Assembly (NCBI RefSeq): GCF_008711155.1 | Contig: NZ_VUYQ01000003.1 | Span: 62,001 to 126,000 of the forward strand | Length of the DNA stretch: 64,000 bases | DNA from: Dechloromonas sp. CZR5 | GTDB lineage: Bacteria > Pseudomonadota > Gammaproteobacteria > Burkholderiales > Rhodocyclaceae | Direction: 5' to 3' | Shown: positions 10,326 to 19,468 of the stretch, one piece after another | Numbering within the stretch: the stretch's first letter is position 1 | How the letters are laid out: every line of letters begins with the position of its first letter | The notes under the pieces: generated by a model | The model's input: only the letters and a program-made list of their open reading frames with translations | Told to the model about the DNA's origin: nothing | Database searches by the model: none | Translations under genes and position numbers: made by a program

Positions 10326-11342
10326 TTAAGGATTGACCGCGTTTGCCTTGACGGCGGGGCCTTCCAGCGAACCGAGGCGAACGTTGCCCGAATAGTTCGA
10401 CTGAACCACCGCCAGTGCAGCATAGCCACCGGCCGGGGAAGGCGCGGCGGTCATGACCGTGCCGCAGGACTGGTCGGGATTGTCGGGTGAATGCAGGGCA
10501 TCGCCCGCCTTGAGCGGCACCTGGCTGTCGAGTCGATACAAATGCCGTTTGACCTTGCCGAGGTATTGCGTGCGGGCAACTACCTCCTGGCCGGGGTAGC
10601 AACCCTTGTGGAAGCTGACGCCGCCGATCTTTTCGAAATCGGCCATTTGCGGCACGAATTCTTCCTTGGTGGCCAGCGTGACGAGCGGGAAGGCGGCCTG
10701 GATATCGAGCCAGCGCCAGGCGGAGCATCCGGCCGGGCGTGCCTTGACGGTCAGCTTCTGCCATAGCGGAGCCATCTCGGACTCAGGGGCGACGATGATG
10801 AAGCGGGATGCATCGAGTCGGATGACCGCCGTATCGCCCTGCATTGCAGTGCTCATCGGCTCGCCAGGGCAGGGGAGGCCTGCATCGGCCAGCACTTCGC
10901 CGGCCTGTGGGCCGGCAAGGCCGAACATGAGCGCGCTGTCGGTCAGGGGGGTCAGCTTGACCTTGCTGCGCAGAACGAACATTTGCAGGCGTTTTTGGCT
11001 GGCTTCCTGAAGGTCGGAGGAGAGTGTCAGCAGATAGCGACCGTTCTGGCGCCAGACCAGAAAGCTGGCCTGCATGCGGCCCTTGGCCGTGCACCACCCC
11101 GCATGTTGCGCCTGCAACTCGCCGAGGTGGTTGACGTCGCTGGTGAATTGGCTGTGCAGGAAGGCCTTGGCGTCTTCGCCGGAGGCCTCGATCAGGGCGA
11201 GGTGGGTCAACGGGACGACGACCGTCCGCGTGCTTGCCGCCTGTAATTCGGCAGCGGCATCGCCAAAATGGAGAAGTTCGTTTGATTCGCCGTCGAACAG
11301 CGCTTCGGCTGATTCGAGAAAGCTGCGCCAGTGGGGATTCAT
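10326..11342 (-). CDS. ygfZ: Folate-binding protein YgfZ (Fe-S cluster repair/assembly)
   Basis: A 338-residue GcvT-fold protein with the diagnostic motif KGCYPGQEVVARTQYLGKVKR near residues 250-270. The motif cysteine is needed in E. coli YgfZ, where the protein supports activity of certain iron-sulfur enzymes such as MiaB in a folate-dependent way. An upstream in-frame start at 11408 exists, but ATG 11342 (MNPHWRSFLESAEALF) gives the usual N-terminus. The gene is divergent from mltG. Confidence 0.92.
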   Translation of the reverse strand: MNPHWRSFLESAEALFDGESNELLHFGDAAAELQAASTRTVVVPLTHLALIEASGEDAKAFLHSQFTSDVNHLGELQAQHAGWCTAKGRMQASFLVWRQNGRYLLTLSSDLQEASQKRLQMFVLRSKVKLTPLTDSALMFGLAGPQAGEVLADAGLPCPGEPMSTAMQGDTAVIRLDASRFIIVAPESEMAPLWQKLTVKARPAGCSAWRWLDIQAAFPLVTLATKEEFVPQMADFEKIGGVSFHKGCYPGQEVVARTQYLGKVKRHLYRLDSQVPLKAGDALHSPDNPDQSCGTVMTAAPSPAGGYAALAVVQSNYSGNVRLGSLEGPAVKANAVNP

Positions 11343-11434
11343 GGGGGCTCCAGGTGGGGTTTCGGATATTATATCGCTCGTTCCAACGTGCTCGTTCTTC
11401 ACGGGCAAGACCTGCTAGCTGCCGACGAGTTCCC

Positions 11435-12430
11435 GTGCGCTTACTGATCAAGTTTTTCCTGGCCTGCCTGTTGTTGCTTGCCGCTGCGGCGGGCGGCCTG
11501 TGGTGGTGGGCCAGCCAGCCGATGACCTTGCGGAGTTCTCCGCTCGACTTCCGGGTTGCCGCCGGCAGTTCCCTGCGCACGGCTATCGTCGACATGCGCG
11601 AGTCCGGTGTTGCGGTGAATTCGATCCTGCTGGCCCTGCTCGCGCGCGCCGGCCGGGCCGATACCGCGATCAAGGCGGGGAGCTATTCGATTAACGAGGG
11701 GACGACTCCGCGCCAACTGCTGGATAAATTGCTCAGGGGCAAGGTGACCCAGGGTGAATTGACACTGGTCGAAGGTTGGACCTTCCGTCAGTGGCGAGCA
11801 AGGCTCGACCGGCATCCGGATTTACGCCACGACACGGCCGGGTTGAGCGAAGCGCAGTTGCTCGATCGCTTGGGAATTCGCAGCTCGTCGCTGGAGGGCC
11901 AGCTTTTCCCGGATACCTACCTCTTCGACAAGCAATCCAGCGATCTCGACCTGCTCGCACGAGCGCATCGTGCCATGCGGCGCAAACTCGATGCCGAGTG
12001 GTCGCAGCGGCCGCAAGGCTTGCCCTACAGGTCGCCGCAGGAGGCGTTGATCATGGCCTCCATCATCGAGAAGGAAACCGGGCGCGAGGCAGATCGGTCT
12101 CTGGTGGCGGCAGTCTTTGTCAATCGCTTGCGCAAGGGTATGCTGCTGCAGACCGATCCGACGGTCATCTACGGGCTGGGCGATGGATTCGACGGCAACT
12201 TGCGCAAGCGCGATCTGCAAAGCGACAGTCCCTACAATACGTATATGCGAGCCGGCCTGCCGCCGTCGCCGATCGCCATGCCGGGATTGGCATCGCTGAA
12301 GGCCGCGCTGAATCCGGCGGCAACCGATGTGCTGTATTTCGTCGCGCGCGGCGATGGCAGCAGTGAATTTTCCCGGACGCTCGACGAGCACAACCGGGCG
12401 GTCAACAAATATCAGAGAGGTGGGAAGTGA
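11435..12430 (+). CDS. mltG: Endolytic murein transglycosylase MltG (YceG-like)
   Basis: MltG cleaves nascent glycan strands at the inner membrane and so sets peptidoglycan chain length. The 331-residue protein starts at GTG 11435 ([15 protein letters not shown]), with an N-terminal membrane anchor at about 5-25. It then has a LysM-like segment and the YceG catalytic region with [11 protein letters not shown], which holds the catalytic Glu, [19 protein letters not shown] and DSPYNTY. The frame is open upstream to 11234, but that extension would overlap the divergent ygfZ promoter. It overlaps tmk by 4 bases; mltG-tmk-holB is a common proteobacterial order. Confidence 0.93.
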   Translation: MRLLIKFFLACLLLLAAAAGGLWWWASQPMTLRSSPLDFRVAAGSSLRTAIVDMRESGVAVNSILLALLARAGRADTAIKAGSYSINEGTTPRQLLDKLLRGKVTQGELTLVEGWTFRQWRARLDRHPDLRHDTAGLSEAQLLDRLGIRSSSLEGQLFPDTYLFDKQSSDLDLLARAHRAMRRKLDAEWSQRPQGLPYRSPQEALIMASIIEKETGREADRSLVAAVFVNRLRKGMLLQTDPTVIYGLGDGFDGNLRKRDLQSDSPYNTYMRAGLPPSPIAMPGLASLKAALNPAATDVLYFVARGDGSSEFSRTLDEHNRAVNKYQRGGK

Positions 12431-13041
12431 AGGGCAAATTCATCACTTTCGAAGGAATCGACGGAGCCGGCAAGAGCAGTCACGTGGAATGGCTGGCGGA
12501 GGTGCTGCGGCAGCGAGGTCATGTCGTGCATGTGACGCGCGAGCCCGGAGGTACGCCGCTGGGTGAAAAGCTGCGCGAACTGCTGCTCAGTGAGCCGATG
12601 CATCTGGAAACCGAGACGCTGCTGATGTTTGCGGCACGGCGTGAGCATCTTGCACGGCTAATCGAGCCTGCACTGGCGCGAGGCGAATGGGTGGTGTGCG
12701 ATCGGTTCAGCGATGCAACCTATGCTTACCAGGGGGGCGGGCGCGGACTGGATCGCGCCAAGTTCCTGACGCTGGAGCACTGGGTGCATGATCACCTGCA
12801 GCCGGATATGACCCTGCTCTTCGATCTGCCGCTCGATGTGGCGCGTGAGCGTATCGTCCTGGCCAATCGCGTGCTCGACAAGTTCGAGCAGGAGCGTGCC
12901 GATTTCCATGAGCGGGTACGGCAGGCCTACCTTGAGCGGGCTCACGTCAGTCCGGGCAGGTTCAGGGTGGTGGACGCCAATCGTCCTATGCATGATATTC
13001 GAAAACAACTTGAACAAATTGTTTCAACTATTTGTTTATGA
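12427..13041 (+). CDS. tmk: Thymidylate kinase
   Basis: Phosphorylates dTMP to dTDP in dTTP synthesis. The 204-residue protein has a P-loop [11 protein letters not shown] near residues 6-16, the DR(F)[13 protein letters not shown] motif that binds dTMP, and the expected length. It starts with GTG sharing bases with the mltG stop (GTGA), and its stop overlaps the holB ATG, so the three genes are coupled. Confidence 0.96.
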   Translation: MKGKFITFEGIDGAGKSSHVEWLAEVLRQRGHVVHVTREPGGTPLGEKLRELLLSEPMHLETETLLMFAARREHLARLIEPALARGEWVVCDRFSDATYAYQGGGRGLDRAKFLTLEHWVHDHLQPDMTLLFDLPLDVARERIVLANRVLDKFEQERADFHERVRQAYLERAHVSPGRFRVVDANRPMHDIRKQLEQIVSTICL

Positions 13042-14057
13042 ATGTTATTGAGCTTCATCACAAAGTATGGTCCGGGCTGCAGGGGCGGCGGCAGCGCATG
13101 CCGCACTCCTTGCTGTTGATTGGTCAGAAAGGCTTGGGAAAGTTTGATCTTGCCCGCTGCTTTGCGGCCAGCCTGCTCTGTGAATCGCCCCTGGCCGATG
13201 GCATGGCCTGTGGGAAATGTTTGGCATGCAACTGGTTTGCTCAGGGGAATCACCCGGATTTTCGCCTTTTGCAGCCTGAAGCGTTGAGCGAAGACGTTGA
13301 GGCTGAAGACGGAAAGAAAAAACCCAGCCAGCAGATCACCATTGATCAGGTGCGCAGTCTCGATGAATTCTTCAATGTCGGTACTCATCGTGGCGGCTTG
13401 CGCATCGTGCTCGTCAATCCGACTGAGGCGATGAATCGGAATACAGCGAATTCAATTCTTAAAACACTTGAAGAACCTTCGCCAAGTACGTTGTTTTTAA
13501 TGGTTTCAAGTGAGCCTATGCGCTTGTTGCCGACGATTCGTAGTCGTTGTCAGGTCGTGCCGGTACCGGTTCCGCTTGTCAAGGTGGCTGCCAGGGTTCT
13601 CGCCGACGAAGGTGTCGAGCGAGCCGAGCACTGGTTGGCGTTGGCGGGCGGGGCGCCGGGATTGGCGGTCGACATGGCCAATTCCGGACAGAATGCCTGG
13701 CTGGATTTGCTGGTCAGCCGGCTGGGGGCTGGGCGTGCGGCCGATCCCCTGGGTATGGCCACCGAGCTTGAAAAGGCGCTCAAGGACAGCAAGGGGAGGT
13801 TGTTGTTGAAGCAGGTGGTCGAGGCGTTTCAGAAATGGATGGTTGATTTGAATCTCGCCAGAAACGGCTTGCCGGTGCGTTATTTTCTGCAACATCAGGC
13901 CAAAATTTCGGGGCTGGCTGATATGATTCCGCCTGCACGCCTGATACAGTCGTATCGCGCAGCCATCAACCGTCGTCAGGAAGCAGAGCAGCCTCTCAAT
14001 GCCCGCCTGTTTCTGGAAGGCCTCTTTCTGGAATATCGAGCCCTGTTTGCCAATTGA
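13038..14057 (+). CDS. holB: DNA polymerase III delta' subunit
   Basis: A 339-residue clamp-loader subunit with the [21 protein letters not shown]-loop region near 25-45, a zinc module ([17 protein letters not shown], about 58-75), an [10 protein letters not shown] motif at about 145 and an SRCQ sensor-like motif. The zinc cysteines and LEEPs are typical of delta'. ATG 13038 overlaps the tmk stop; a TTG two codons earlier is less likely. Local base composition is more AT-rich than in the flanking genes, especially around 13440-13520. Confidence 0.94.
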   Translation: MNVIELHHKVWSGLQGRRQRMPHSLLLIGQKGLGKFDLARCFAASLLCESPLADGMACGKCLACNWFAQGNHPDFRLLQPEALSEDVEAEDGKKKPSQQITIDQVRSLDEFFNVGTHRGGLRIVLVNPTEAMNRNTANSILKTLEEPSPSTLFLMVSSEPMRLLPTIRSRCQVVPVPVPLVKVAARVLADEGVERAEHWLALAGGAPGLAVDMANSGQNAWLDLLVSRLGAGRAADPLGMATELEKALKDSKGRLLLKQVVEAFQKWMVDLNLARNGLPVRYFLQHQAKISGLADMIPPARLIQSYRAAINRRQEAEQPLNARLFLEGLFLEYRALFAN

Positions 14058-14063
14058 TCAACA

Positions 14064-14426
14064 ATGAGTGAAGCCAAACCCGCTCCGCAGCGTCCGAGCG
14101 TTCTCTCGCTGAACATCAATTCCAAGTCGGCGCTTTATGCGGCGTTCATGCCCCATCTGAAAGCCGGCGGCATCTTCATTCCGACGACGCGCAGCTACAA
14201 GATCGGAGACGAAGTCTTCATGCTTTTGTCGTTGATGGATGATCCCGCCAAGTTGCCGATTGCTGGTACAGTGGTCTGGGTGACACCCGCTGGTGCTCAA
14301 AATGGGCGGGCCCAGGGTATCGGCGTTCACTTCAACAATGACGAAAGCGGCCAGGAAGCGCGCCGCAAGATCGAAGGCTTGCTCGGTGGCGTCATGCAGT
14401 CTTCGCGCCCGACGCACACGCTTTGA
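14064..14426 (+). CDS. pilZ: PilZ-domain protein, PilZ orthologue of the holB-pilZ-tatD locus
   Basis: A 120-residue single PilZ-fold protein. Its position between holB and tatD matches the type IV pilus gene pilZ of Pseudomonas and Xanthomonas. The N-terminus lacks the RxxxR arginines that bind cyclic di-GMP, as in those PilZ proteins, while the GGIFIPTTRSYKIGDEVFML strand region is conserved. In those species PilZ works with PilB/FimX in pilus assembly; that role here is inferred. It follows holB by 6 bases. Confidence 0.85.
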   Translation: MSEAKPAPQRPSVLSLNINSKSALYAAFMPHLKAGGIFIPTTRSYKIGDEVFMLLSLMDDPAKLPIAGTVVWVTPAGAQNGRAQGIGVHFNNDESGQEARRKIEGLLGGVMQSSRPTHTL

Positions 14427-14434
14427 TCGACTGC

Positions 14435-15211
14435 ATGCTGGTCGATTCTCACTGCCACCTGGATTTTCCCGACTTGGCCGGGCGGCTGCCCGAAGTTTTG
14501 CAGCGTATGCGCGAGAATCGGGTTGCCGCTGCTGTCTGCATCGGCGTCAATCTGGAAGATTTTCCGAAAGTGTTGGCGCTCGCCGAGAGTCAGTCCAATC
14601 TGTATGCGACGGTTGGCGTTCATCCTGAATCTACCGAGGTCGAGGAGCCGACGGTTGAGCGCCTCATTGCATTGGCCGCCCATCCCAAGGTGATTGGTAT
14701 CGGTGAAACTGGGCTGGATTACTATTGGCACAAGGATAAGCCGGAGTGGCAGCGCGAGCGTTTCAGGAACCACATCCGCGCTGCGAGGACGTGCGGGAAG
14801 CCTTTGGTGGTGCATACCCGCGATTCGGCGGTCGATACCCTGCGTCTGATGGCGGAAGAAGGTGCCGATACGGTGGGCGGGGTGATGCACTGCTTTACGG
14901 AAGACTGGACGGTGGCAACCCAGGCGCTGGACCTCGGGTTTCATCTTTCCTTTTCGGGCATCGTCACGTTCAAGAATGCGCAGACCGTCAAGGATGTTGC
15001 ACAAAAATGCCCGCTCGATCGTTTGCTGGTCGAGACCGATGCCCCATACCTGGCGCCGGTTCCCTATCGCGGCAAGCAAAACGAGCCGGCCTACGTTCGT
15101 TACGTTGCTGAGGAAATAGCCCGCTTGCGCTCCCTTTCGCTGGATGAGGTTGCGCAGGCGACGACAGAAAATTTTTCTCGTCTGTTCAAAATTCCCTGTA
15201 CTCCCCGATGA
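14435..15211 (+). CDS. tatD: TatD-family metal-dependent deoxyribonuclease
   Basis: A 258-residue TIM-barrel amidohydrolase-type nuclease with the DSHCHLDF metal site at the N-terminus, VGVHPE, GETGLDYYW, VVHTRD, GVMHCF and LLVETDAPYLAP motifs, the full set for the TatD/YcfH family. The ATG at 14435 gives the usual start MLVDSHCHL. A TTG at 14423 overlapping the pilZ stop is an alternative. Proposed roles are DNA repair and 3'-5' exonuclease activity. Confidence 0.92.
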   Translation: MLVDSHCHLDFPDLAGRLPEVLQRMRENRVAAAVCIGVNLEDFPKVLALAESQSNLYATVGVHPESTEVEEPTVERLIALAAHPKVIGIGETGLDYYWHKDKPEWQRERFRNHIRAARTCGKPLVVHTRDSAVDTLRLMAEEGADTVGGVMHCFTEDWTVATQALDLGFHLSFSGIVTFKNAQTVKDVAQKCPLDRLLVETDAPYLAPVPYRGKQNEPAYVRYVAEEIARLRSLSLDEVAQATTENFSRLFKIPCTPR

Positions 15212-15873
15212 ACATGAAAAATACACTATTGAGCGCATTGCTGGCTTTGGCATTCTTTTCGAGTGCTCATGCGGCAACTTATGACGATTTGATCAGTGCT
15301 GCAAAAATGGGTGACAGGGGAGGGGTTGCGGAATTGGTGGCCAGAGGGGCGTCGGTCGATACCACGGATATCGATGGCAATACCTTGTTGATGCTGGCTG
15401 CACGTGATGGTCACGATGAACTGGTCGGCTACCTGATCGGTCAGCGTGCCAAGCTCAATGCGCGTAACTCGGCCGGCGATACGGCGTTGCGTCTTGCTGC
15501 CTTTCGCGGCCATCTGAAGGTGGTCGATCTGTTGATCAAGGCGGGAGCCCCCGTCAATATGAGCGGCTGGACGCCCGTCGCCTATGCAGCCTTCAGCGGC
15601 CACCTGGATATCGTCAAACGCCTCATCGAGGCGGGTGCGGATATCAATCTGCCGAGTGAAAACGGCACGACACCGCTGATTGCCGCGGCGCGCAGTGGTC
15701 ATGCCAGTGTGGTCAAGCTGTTGCTTGAGAAAAAGGCCAATGTTGCATTGAAGCTGGATACTGGTGAGACAGCCTTGGATATTGCCCTCAAGGCCGGCAA
15801 TACAGATATCGCATCGATGCTTCGCCAGGCTGGGGCGATGTCGGGTCGCACGGTAACGATCGAGGTACGCTAG
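15208..15873 (+). CDS. Exported ankyrin-repeat protein
   Basis: A 221-residue protein with a cleavable signal peptide (about 1-22, LLSALLALAFFSSAHAA) followed by five to six ankyrin repeats from about 25 to 210, recognisable by repeated TxLxLAAxxGHxxVVxxLLxxGA units. It probably acts as a periplasmic protein-binding scaffold; partners are unknown. It is the last gene of the mltG operon and starts within the tatD stop codon (ATGA). Confidence 0.85.
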   Translation: MNMKNTLLSALLALAFFSSAHAATYDDLISAAKMGDRGGVAELVARGASVDTTDIDGNTLLMLAARDGHDELVGYLIGQRAKLNARNSAGDTALRLAAFRGHLKVVDLLIKAGAPVNMSGWTPVAYAAFSGHLDIVKRLIEAGADINLPSENGTTPLIAAARSGHASVVKLLLEKKANVALKLDTGETALDIALKAGNTDIASMLRQAGAMSGRTVTIEVR

Positions 15874-16077
15874 CGACCTTGATGTTGGTCAAGGGGGCTT
15901 CCCGGGGCGTGCTCCGGGGGCGTATCTTGGTGTTTCTGTCTTCGCCAGCTGGTGGATTGCTATTCCGTGTCGCGGGATATGTTGCAGGCATCATAGTTGC
16001 CGCTAGGTGCGAATGGGCCGCCTTCGCCTGTTCCAAAATTTCCGTTGTTTGTATCGAAACTGCCGGGGGCTAGTAGT

Positions 16078-16656
16078 CTAGCGGACGATTGCCGTGATGA
16101 TGTCGATGTCACGCTCGCTGGATTTTTTTTCGTTGGCTCCCGGTGTTTTTTTATTCGTCGCAACCGTTTGGTTTACAGAAGGTTTGCGCTTGGCCTGCTC
16201 AGTCTTTTGTGTCGAGGTCGAGGCTGCCTTGTTGGATGGGCTTTGCGGCAGCTGCGGATGCTTCGCGTCGGCAAGGCCGGTTCGGAGTGGTTTTTCATTT
16301 GCCGCGGGTTGCGCGGTTTTCTGGTCGGTGGTGCCTGTTTTTTGGGTCTCCTCGCGAATTGTCGCGGCAAGAGGCGTTGCTGGCATGGCCGGCGAAGCAG
16401 GCGTTCTTATGCTGTCCGTCGAGGAATTCGCAGGGGTTTCCTTGGGGGCTGCCGCTCCGGTCGGTGGTGTTGAGGCTTGCTGGGTCGAGGTGGGTTTTGC
16501 TTCGGCTGGCGCCGGTTGCGTTGCTGATCGAGTGGCGATCCAGTAAGCACTTCCCAGGGCGAGCAATGCCACCCCACTCCAAATGACAGGTTTGCGCAGC
16601 AAGGGCTCGGAGTGCAATTTTGCGTACTGAGGGTCCAGGTCTTTCAGGATGCTCAT
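16078..16656 (-). CDS. Pro/Thr-rich single-pass membrane protein of unknown function
   Basis: A 192-residue protein with a short cytoplasmic N-terminus (MSILKDLDPQYAKLHSEPLL), one membrane segment at about 23-42 and a long low-complexity region rich in Ala, Pro, Thr, Lys and Gln, ending in a more ordered DIDIITAIVR. The layout resembles anchored linker proteins of secretion or cell-wall machines. No domain is recognised. It is transcribed away from the TagX-like T6SS gene and shares its promoter region, so a link to that system is possible but not shown. Confidence 0.65.
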   Translation of the reverse strand: MSILKDLDPQYAKLHSEPLLRKPVIWSGVALLALGSAYWIATRSATQPAPAEAKPTSTQQASTPPTGAAAPKETPANSSTDSIRTPASPAMPATPLAATIREETQKTGTTDQKTAQPAANEKPLRTGLADAKHPQLPQSPSNKAASTSTQKTEQAKRKPSVNQTVATNKKTPGANEKKSSERDIDIITAIVR

Positions 16657-16727
16657 CGTGGCTCTTTGGTATGTTCAGGGAATATCTAAATCGGTTGTTA
16701 AGTGATTTATTGTCGATTGCATCAACA

Positions 16728-16756
16728 ATTATAAACAGACCTTCATAAGTTCATAA
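16728..16756 (-). promoter_or_regulatory. Predicted sigma-70 promoter for the Pro/Thr-rich membrane protein
   Basis: On the minus strand a perfect TATAAT (16733-16728) lies 17 bases from TTATGA (16756-16751), a weak -35. The start codon is about 70 bases downstream. The -35 overlaps that of the opposite-strand promoter. Confidence 0.45.
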
Positions 16757-16778
16757 AGAAAACCATTTGTATTAAAAT
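16750..16778 (+). promoter_or_regulatory. Predicted sigma-70 promoter for the T6SS operon
   Basis: TTCATA (16750-16755) and TAAAAT (16773-16778) with a 17-base spacer sit in an AT-rich patch about 75 bases before the TagX-like gene, the first gene of the block running to 25043. Confidence 0.45.
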
Positions 16779-16854
16779 AGTACAGATGACTAATGCCACG
16801 ATTTGTGCGCTGCATTTGGGGCGCGCGATGCATGGCGGTTTATGAAGGTTGTGC

Positions 16855-17703
16855 GTGGTCGCTGCTACGGTATTTGTCTATTTCCTGGTTGTGGTGCTAG
16901 GGGTCGTGCTGGTTGTTTTTCCGGCCCAGCGAGAGCGCATGCTTGCGTTGTTCTCGTTGATGCTCGGCGTCGGGGTGCTTCCTTTTGCACGGAAGGCCGG
17001 CCGCTGCATTGTCGGGGTTATGGATGTCGGTCGGAAGGCCAGGGGTTCATTTCGCGGGGTCGGGCGCTTTGCAGTAGAAAATCCTGTTCTGGCTGCTGGC
17101 GCCTTGTTCCTGTTGGGGGCTCCTTCGTTGCTGGCTCTGGCAGTGCATCGGCCGGCGGTATTTGATTTTTACGAAGCTGGCCGTACAACCGATCGCCAGA
17201 TTGCTGTGCTGCTGGAAGGTGAGCAGCTTGTTCCGCCGCCGCCATTGCCGCCAGAGGTTTTTACAACCCGCGAAGTTGAAATGGTTCGTCCGGATGCGAT
17301 CCATGCCAGTCGCAATTGGGGCTTGCTCGATGCGGAGTTTACGCAGCGCCTGCTGGTTGTTTACAAGTTGATGAAGGAGCGCCATGGCTACGAGATGGTT
17401 CTCATCGAAGGGTATCGAAGTCCGGAGCGCCAGGCTCGACTGTTTGAACAGGGGGCGCATGTGACGCAGGCCGGGGCGAATATGAGCTACCACCAATATG
17501 GCTTGGCCGCGGATTCAGCCTTTTTCAAGGACGGGAAGGTTTTGATATCCGAGCGCGATCCCTGGGTCATGCGGGGTTACCAGCTTTACGGTGAAGTCGC
17601 CGCGCAGGTGGGGCTGACCTGGGGCGGCAACTGGAAGATGCAGGATTACGGGCACGTCGAACTTCGACGGCCTGGGGTTCTTGGTCGGGCAGCGGCGCAA
17701 TGA
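16855..17703 (+). CDS. tagX: TagX-like inner-membrane M15 (VanY-type) peptidoglycan peptidase of the T6SS
   Basis: A 282-residue protein with two hydrophobic segments at the N-terminus (about 3-22 and 28-45) and a third near 80-100, followed by an M15/VanY-type zinc peptidase domain with GYRSPERQARLF, SYHQYGLAADSAFF (His and Asp ligands) and DYGHVEL (His ligand). Acinetobacter TagX, a T6SS-linked L,D-endopeptidase, has the same combination and is thought to open peptidoglycan for the apparatus. The GTG at 16855 has a GAAGG site 6 bases upstream; a TTG at 16849 is the alternative. The neighbouring PAAR and tssM genes support the T6SS role. The symbol is by analogy. Confidence 0.75.
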   Translation: MVAATVFVYFLVVVLGVVLVVFPAQRERMLALFSLMLGVGVLPFARKAGRCIVGVMDVGRKARGSFRGVGRFAVENPVLAAGALFLLGAPSLLALAVHRPAVFDFYEAGRTTDRQIAVLLEGEQLVPPPPLPPEVFTTREVEMVRPDAIHASRNWGLLDAEFTQRLLVVYKLMKERHGYEMVLIEGYRSPERQARLFEQGAHVTQAGANMSYHQYGLAADSAFFKDGKVLISERDPWVMRGYQLYGEVAAQVGLTWGGNWKMQDYGHVELRRPGVLGRAAAQ

Positions 17704-17747
17704 GTGCGCTGCCGCAATGGGCATTGATGTAAACCGAGAGGCATTTG

Positions 17748-18014
17748 ATGAGCAGACCGTTTATTGTGCTGGGCGACAAGACCGATCATGGCGGGGTCGT
17801 CATTTCGGCTTCCGAAACCAGCGATTGCAACGGCAAAGGCGTGGCGAGAGTAGGCGACAAGGTGACTTGTCCCAAGAAAGGGCACGGCAACGTGACCACG
17901 ATCGTTACCGGTGATGCGACAGCATTGATCGATGGTCGTCCGGCGGCTCGTCATGGCGACAAGACCGCCTGTGGAGCGACGCTGATTGCCAGCCAGTCGC
18001 TGACGACCGATTGA
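17748..18014 (+). CDS. PAAR-domain T6SS tip protein
   Basis: An 88-residue single-domain PAAR protein that would cap the VgrG spike and sharpen it. It has the repeated GD..T.CG pattern (GDKTDHGG, GDKVTC, GDATALIDGRPAARHGDKTACGA) with conserved Cys/His that bind the tip metal. ATG 17748 follows a GAGAGG site at 7 bases. No effector extension is fused, so it should be a plain tip for the VgrG encoded 8 kb downstream or for others. Confidence 0.9.
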   Translation: MSRPFIVLGDKTDHGGVVISASETSDCNGKGVARVGDKVTCPKKGHGNVTTIVTGDATALIDGRPAARHGDKTACGATLIASQSLTTD

Positions 18015-18030
18015 TCAGGCAGGCGGCAAG

Positions 18031-19452
18031 ATGTGGCCTACGGCATTGAAGCTTTTGGGGGGCAGCCTGCTGACCCTGGCATTGGTCTGGGCATTGGTGC
18101 TTGGCTGGTGGCAGTCCAACGACTATGAGCCGAGCAAGCTTGATCTCGGCCTGTACCTGGTTGCGTTACCTCTGGCGCTGGTTGGCGGCTATCTCCTGTT
18201 GCGAGGTTTCATCGATCATTTGAAGTCGCCGTCGGCGCCTTCACTGCCCGCGGCTCCGGTCTTGCGTGACGACGATCCGTTGGTGCTGGCGACGGCGAAA
18301 TCCGAGGCGGCGGAGCGCAGCTTCATGATCGGCGTCATTGATGGCTTTGTCGTTACTTCGGCAGGTGGGGCGGCCGATGAGACACTCAGCGCCACCGAGG
18401 AAGGCAAGCGGCCGGAACCCAGTGCGCGCTTGACCGACGAGTCGGGCTTTCCGGTATTCCTGGCCGAGGTGCCGGATCTCGATGTCGATGCGACGATTGA
18501 ACGTAGCTTGAATCATGCCCTCCCGTTGGGTGACTTGTCTGCTCACGAGCAGATCATGCGTTCGTTGTCGCTGCTCGAACGGTTGTTAGACATGGTGAAC
18601 GACAGGCTGCCTGAATCTCTCGAACGAGTGGGTGTTTCGCCCACCCTCAGGGTGGCCTTGGTGGTGCCCGCTACCTGGAAAAGTATGGACTTGACGGCCA
18701 TCAAGGCCTGGCTGCAGGCTGGCGTGCCTGCGCTATCGGAACAGAACACGCCGGATATCTCCATCGTGCCGGTAAGCAACGAACTCGAGGCAATGCAGGT
18801 ATTGGATGAGATCAATCTGCGCATCAATCGCGATCCATCAAGCCAGGAGTTGACCCTGCTGCTTGGTGTTGTGTCGGGTGTCGATGAGCAGAGCGTTGCA
18901 CAAAGACTCAGCGGCAATCGGCTGTTTACGTCCGAGCATCAGGAGCGGCAGATACCCGGCGAGGGCGGGGTCGCTTTGTTGCTCGCCGGCAAAACACTGA
19001 TAGATCGATGCCGGCTGGAGAATTGCGCCATGATTTCCCGGGTCAGCATGGGATCTCGCGACAAACCCGTCGATGCCGGAGGGCGGGTGAGCGGCAAACT
19101 GATCGGTCAACTGACGGCCGGCTTGCTTGATGTAACCGGGATAGAGCATTCGGCCATCAAAACGGCTCTTCTCGATACCGATCATCGCGCCAATAACCTG
19201 ATGGAAGCCCTGGACGGGCTGGGGCAGGATTTCGACCACCTTGATCCGGTCAAGGATTGCCTGGCCATCGGTGCGAGTACAGGCGATCTGTCACCCATTG
19301 GCGGGCTGGTGGCCCTGGCCTGCGCCAAGGTAAGGGTTCTTGCCACCGAGGCGCCCGCATTATGCATCAGCAATCAACATCACCTCGGACGCGCTGCGCT
19401 TCTCGCGCTACCCGTCCCGATAGAGGCCGAAGCCAATCCCCACAGCATTTGA
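18031..19452 (+). CDS. T6SS-associated two-TM protein with a degenerate ketosynthase-like domain
   Basis: A 473-residue protein with two membrane helices at about 8-28 and 40-60, followed by a large soluble domain. Several soluble segments resemble thiolase/ketosynthase folds: LLLGVVSGVDEQSVAQRL, IPGEGGVALLLAG and IGASTGDLSPIGGLVALACA match the pattern of KAS active-site surroundings. No Cys-His-His catalytic set is evident, so it is probably a non-enzymatic member. It lies 16 bases before tssM and 16 after the PAAR gene, so a role in the T6SS membrane complex or in tip loading is likely by context. The fold call is my inference. Confidence 0.6.
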   Translation: MWPTALKLLGGSLLTLALVWALVLGWWQSNDYEPSKLDLGLYLVALPLALVGGYLLLRGFIDHLKSPSAPSLPAAPVLRDDDPLVLATAKSEAAERSFMIGVIDGFVVTSAGGAADETLSATEEGKRPEPSARLTDESGFPVFLAEVPDLDVDATIERSLNHALPLGDLSAHEQIMRSLSLLERLLDMVNDRLPESLERVGVSPTLRVALVVPATWKSMDLTAIKAWLQAGVPALSEQNTPDISIVPVSNELEAMQVLDEINLRINRDPSSQELTLLLGVVSGVDEQSVAQRLSGNRLFTSEHQERQIPGEGGVALLLAGKTLIDRCRLENCAMISRVSMGSRDKPVDAGGRVSGKLIGQLTAGLLDVTGIEHSAIKTALLDTDHRANNLMEALDGLGQDFDHLDPVKDCLAIGASTGDLSPIGGLVALACAKVRVLATEAPALCISNQHHLGRAALLALPVPIEAEANPHSI

Positions 19453-19468
19453 GTAAAGCACAATCACG

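Noticed and set aside
14423-14434. TTG start for tatD overlapping pilZ
   Set aside because: ATG 14435 gives the standard MLVDSHCHL start; the extension adds four residues with no support.
15902-15925. GC-rich near-palindrome after the ankyrin gene as a terminator
   Set aside because: Stem is short and no T-run follows on either strand.
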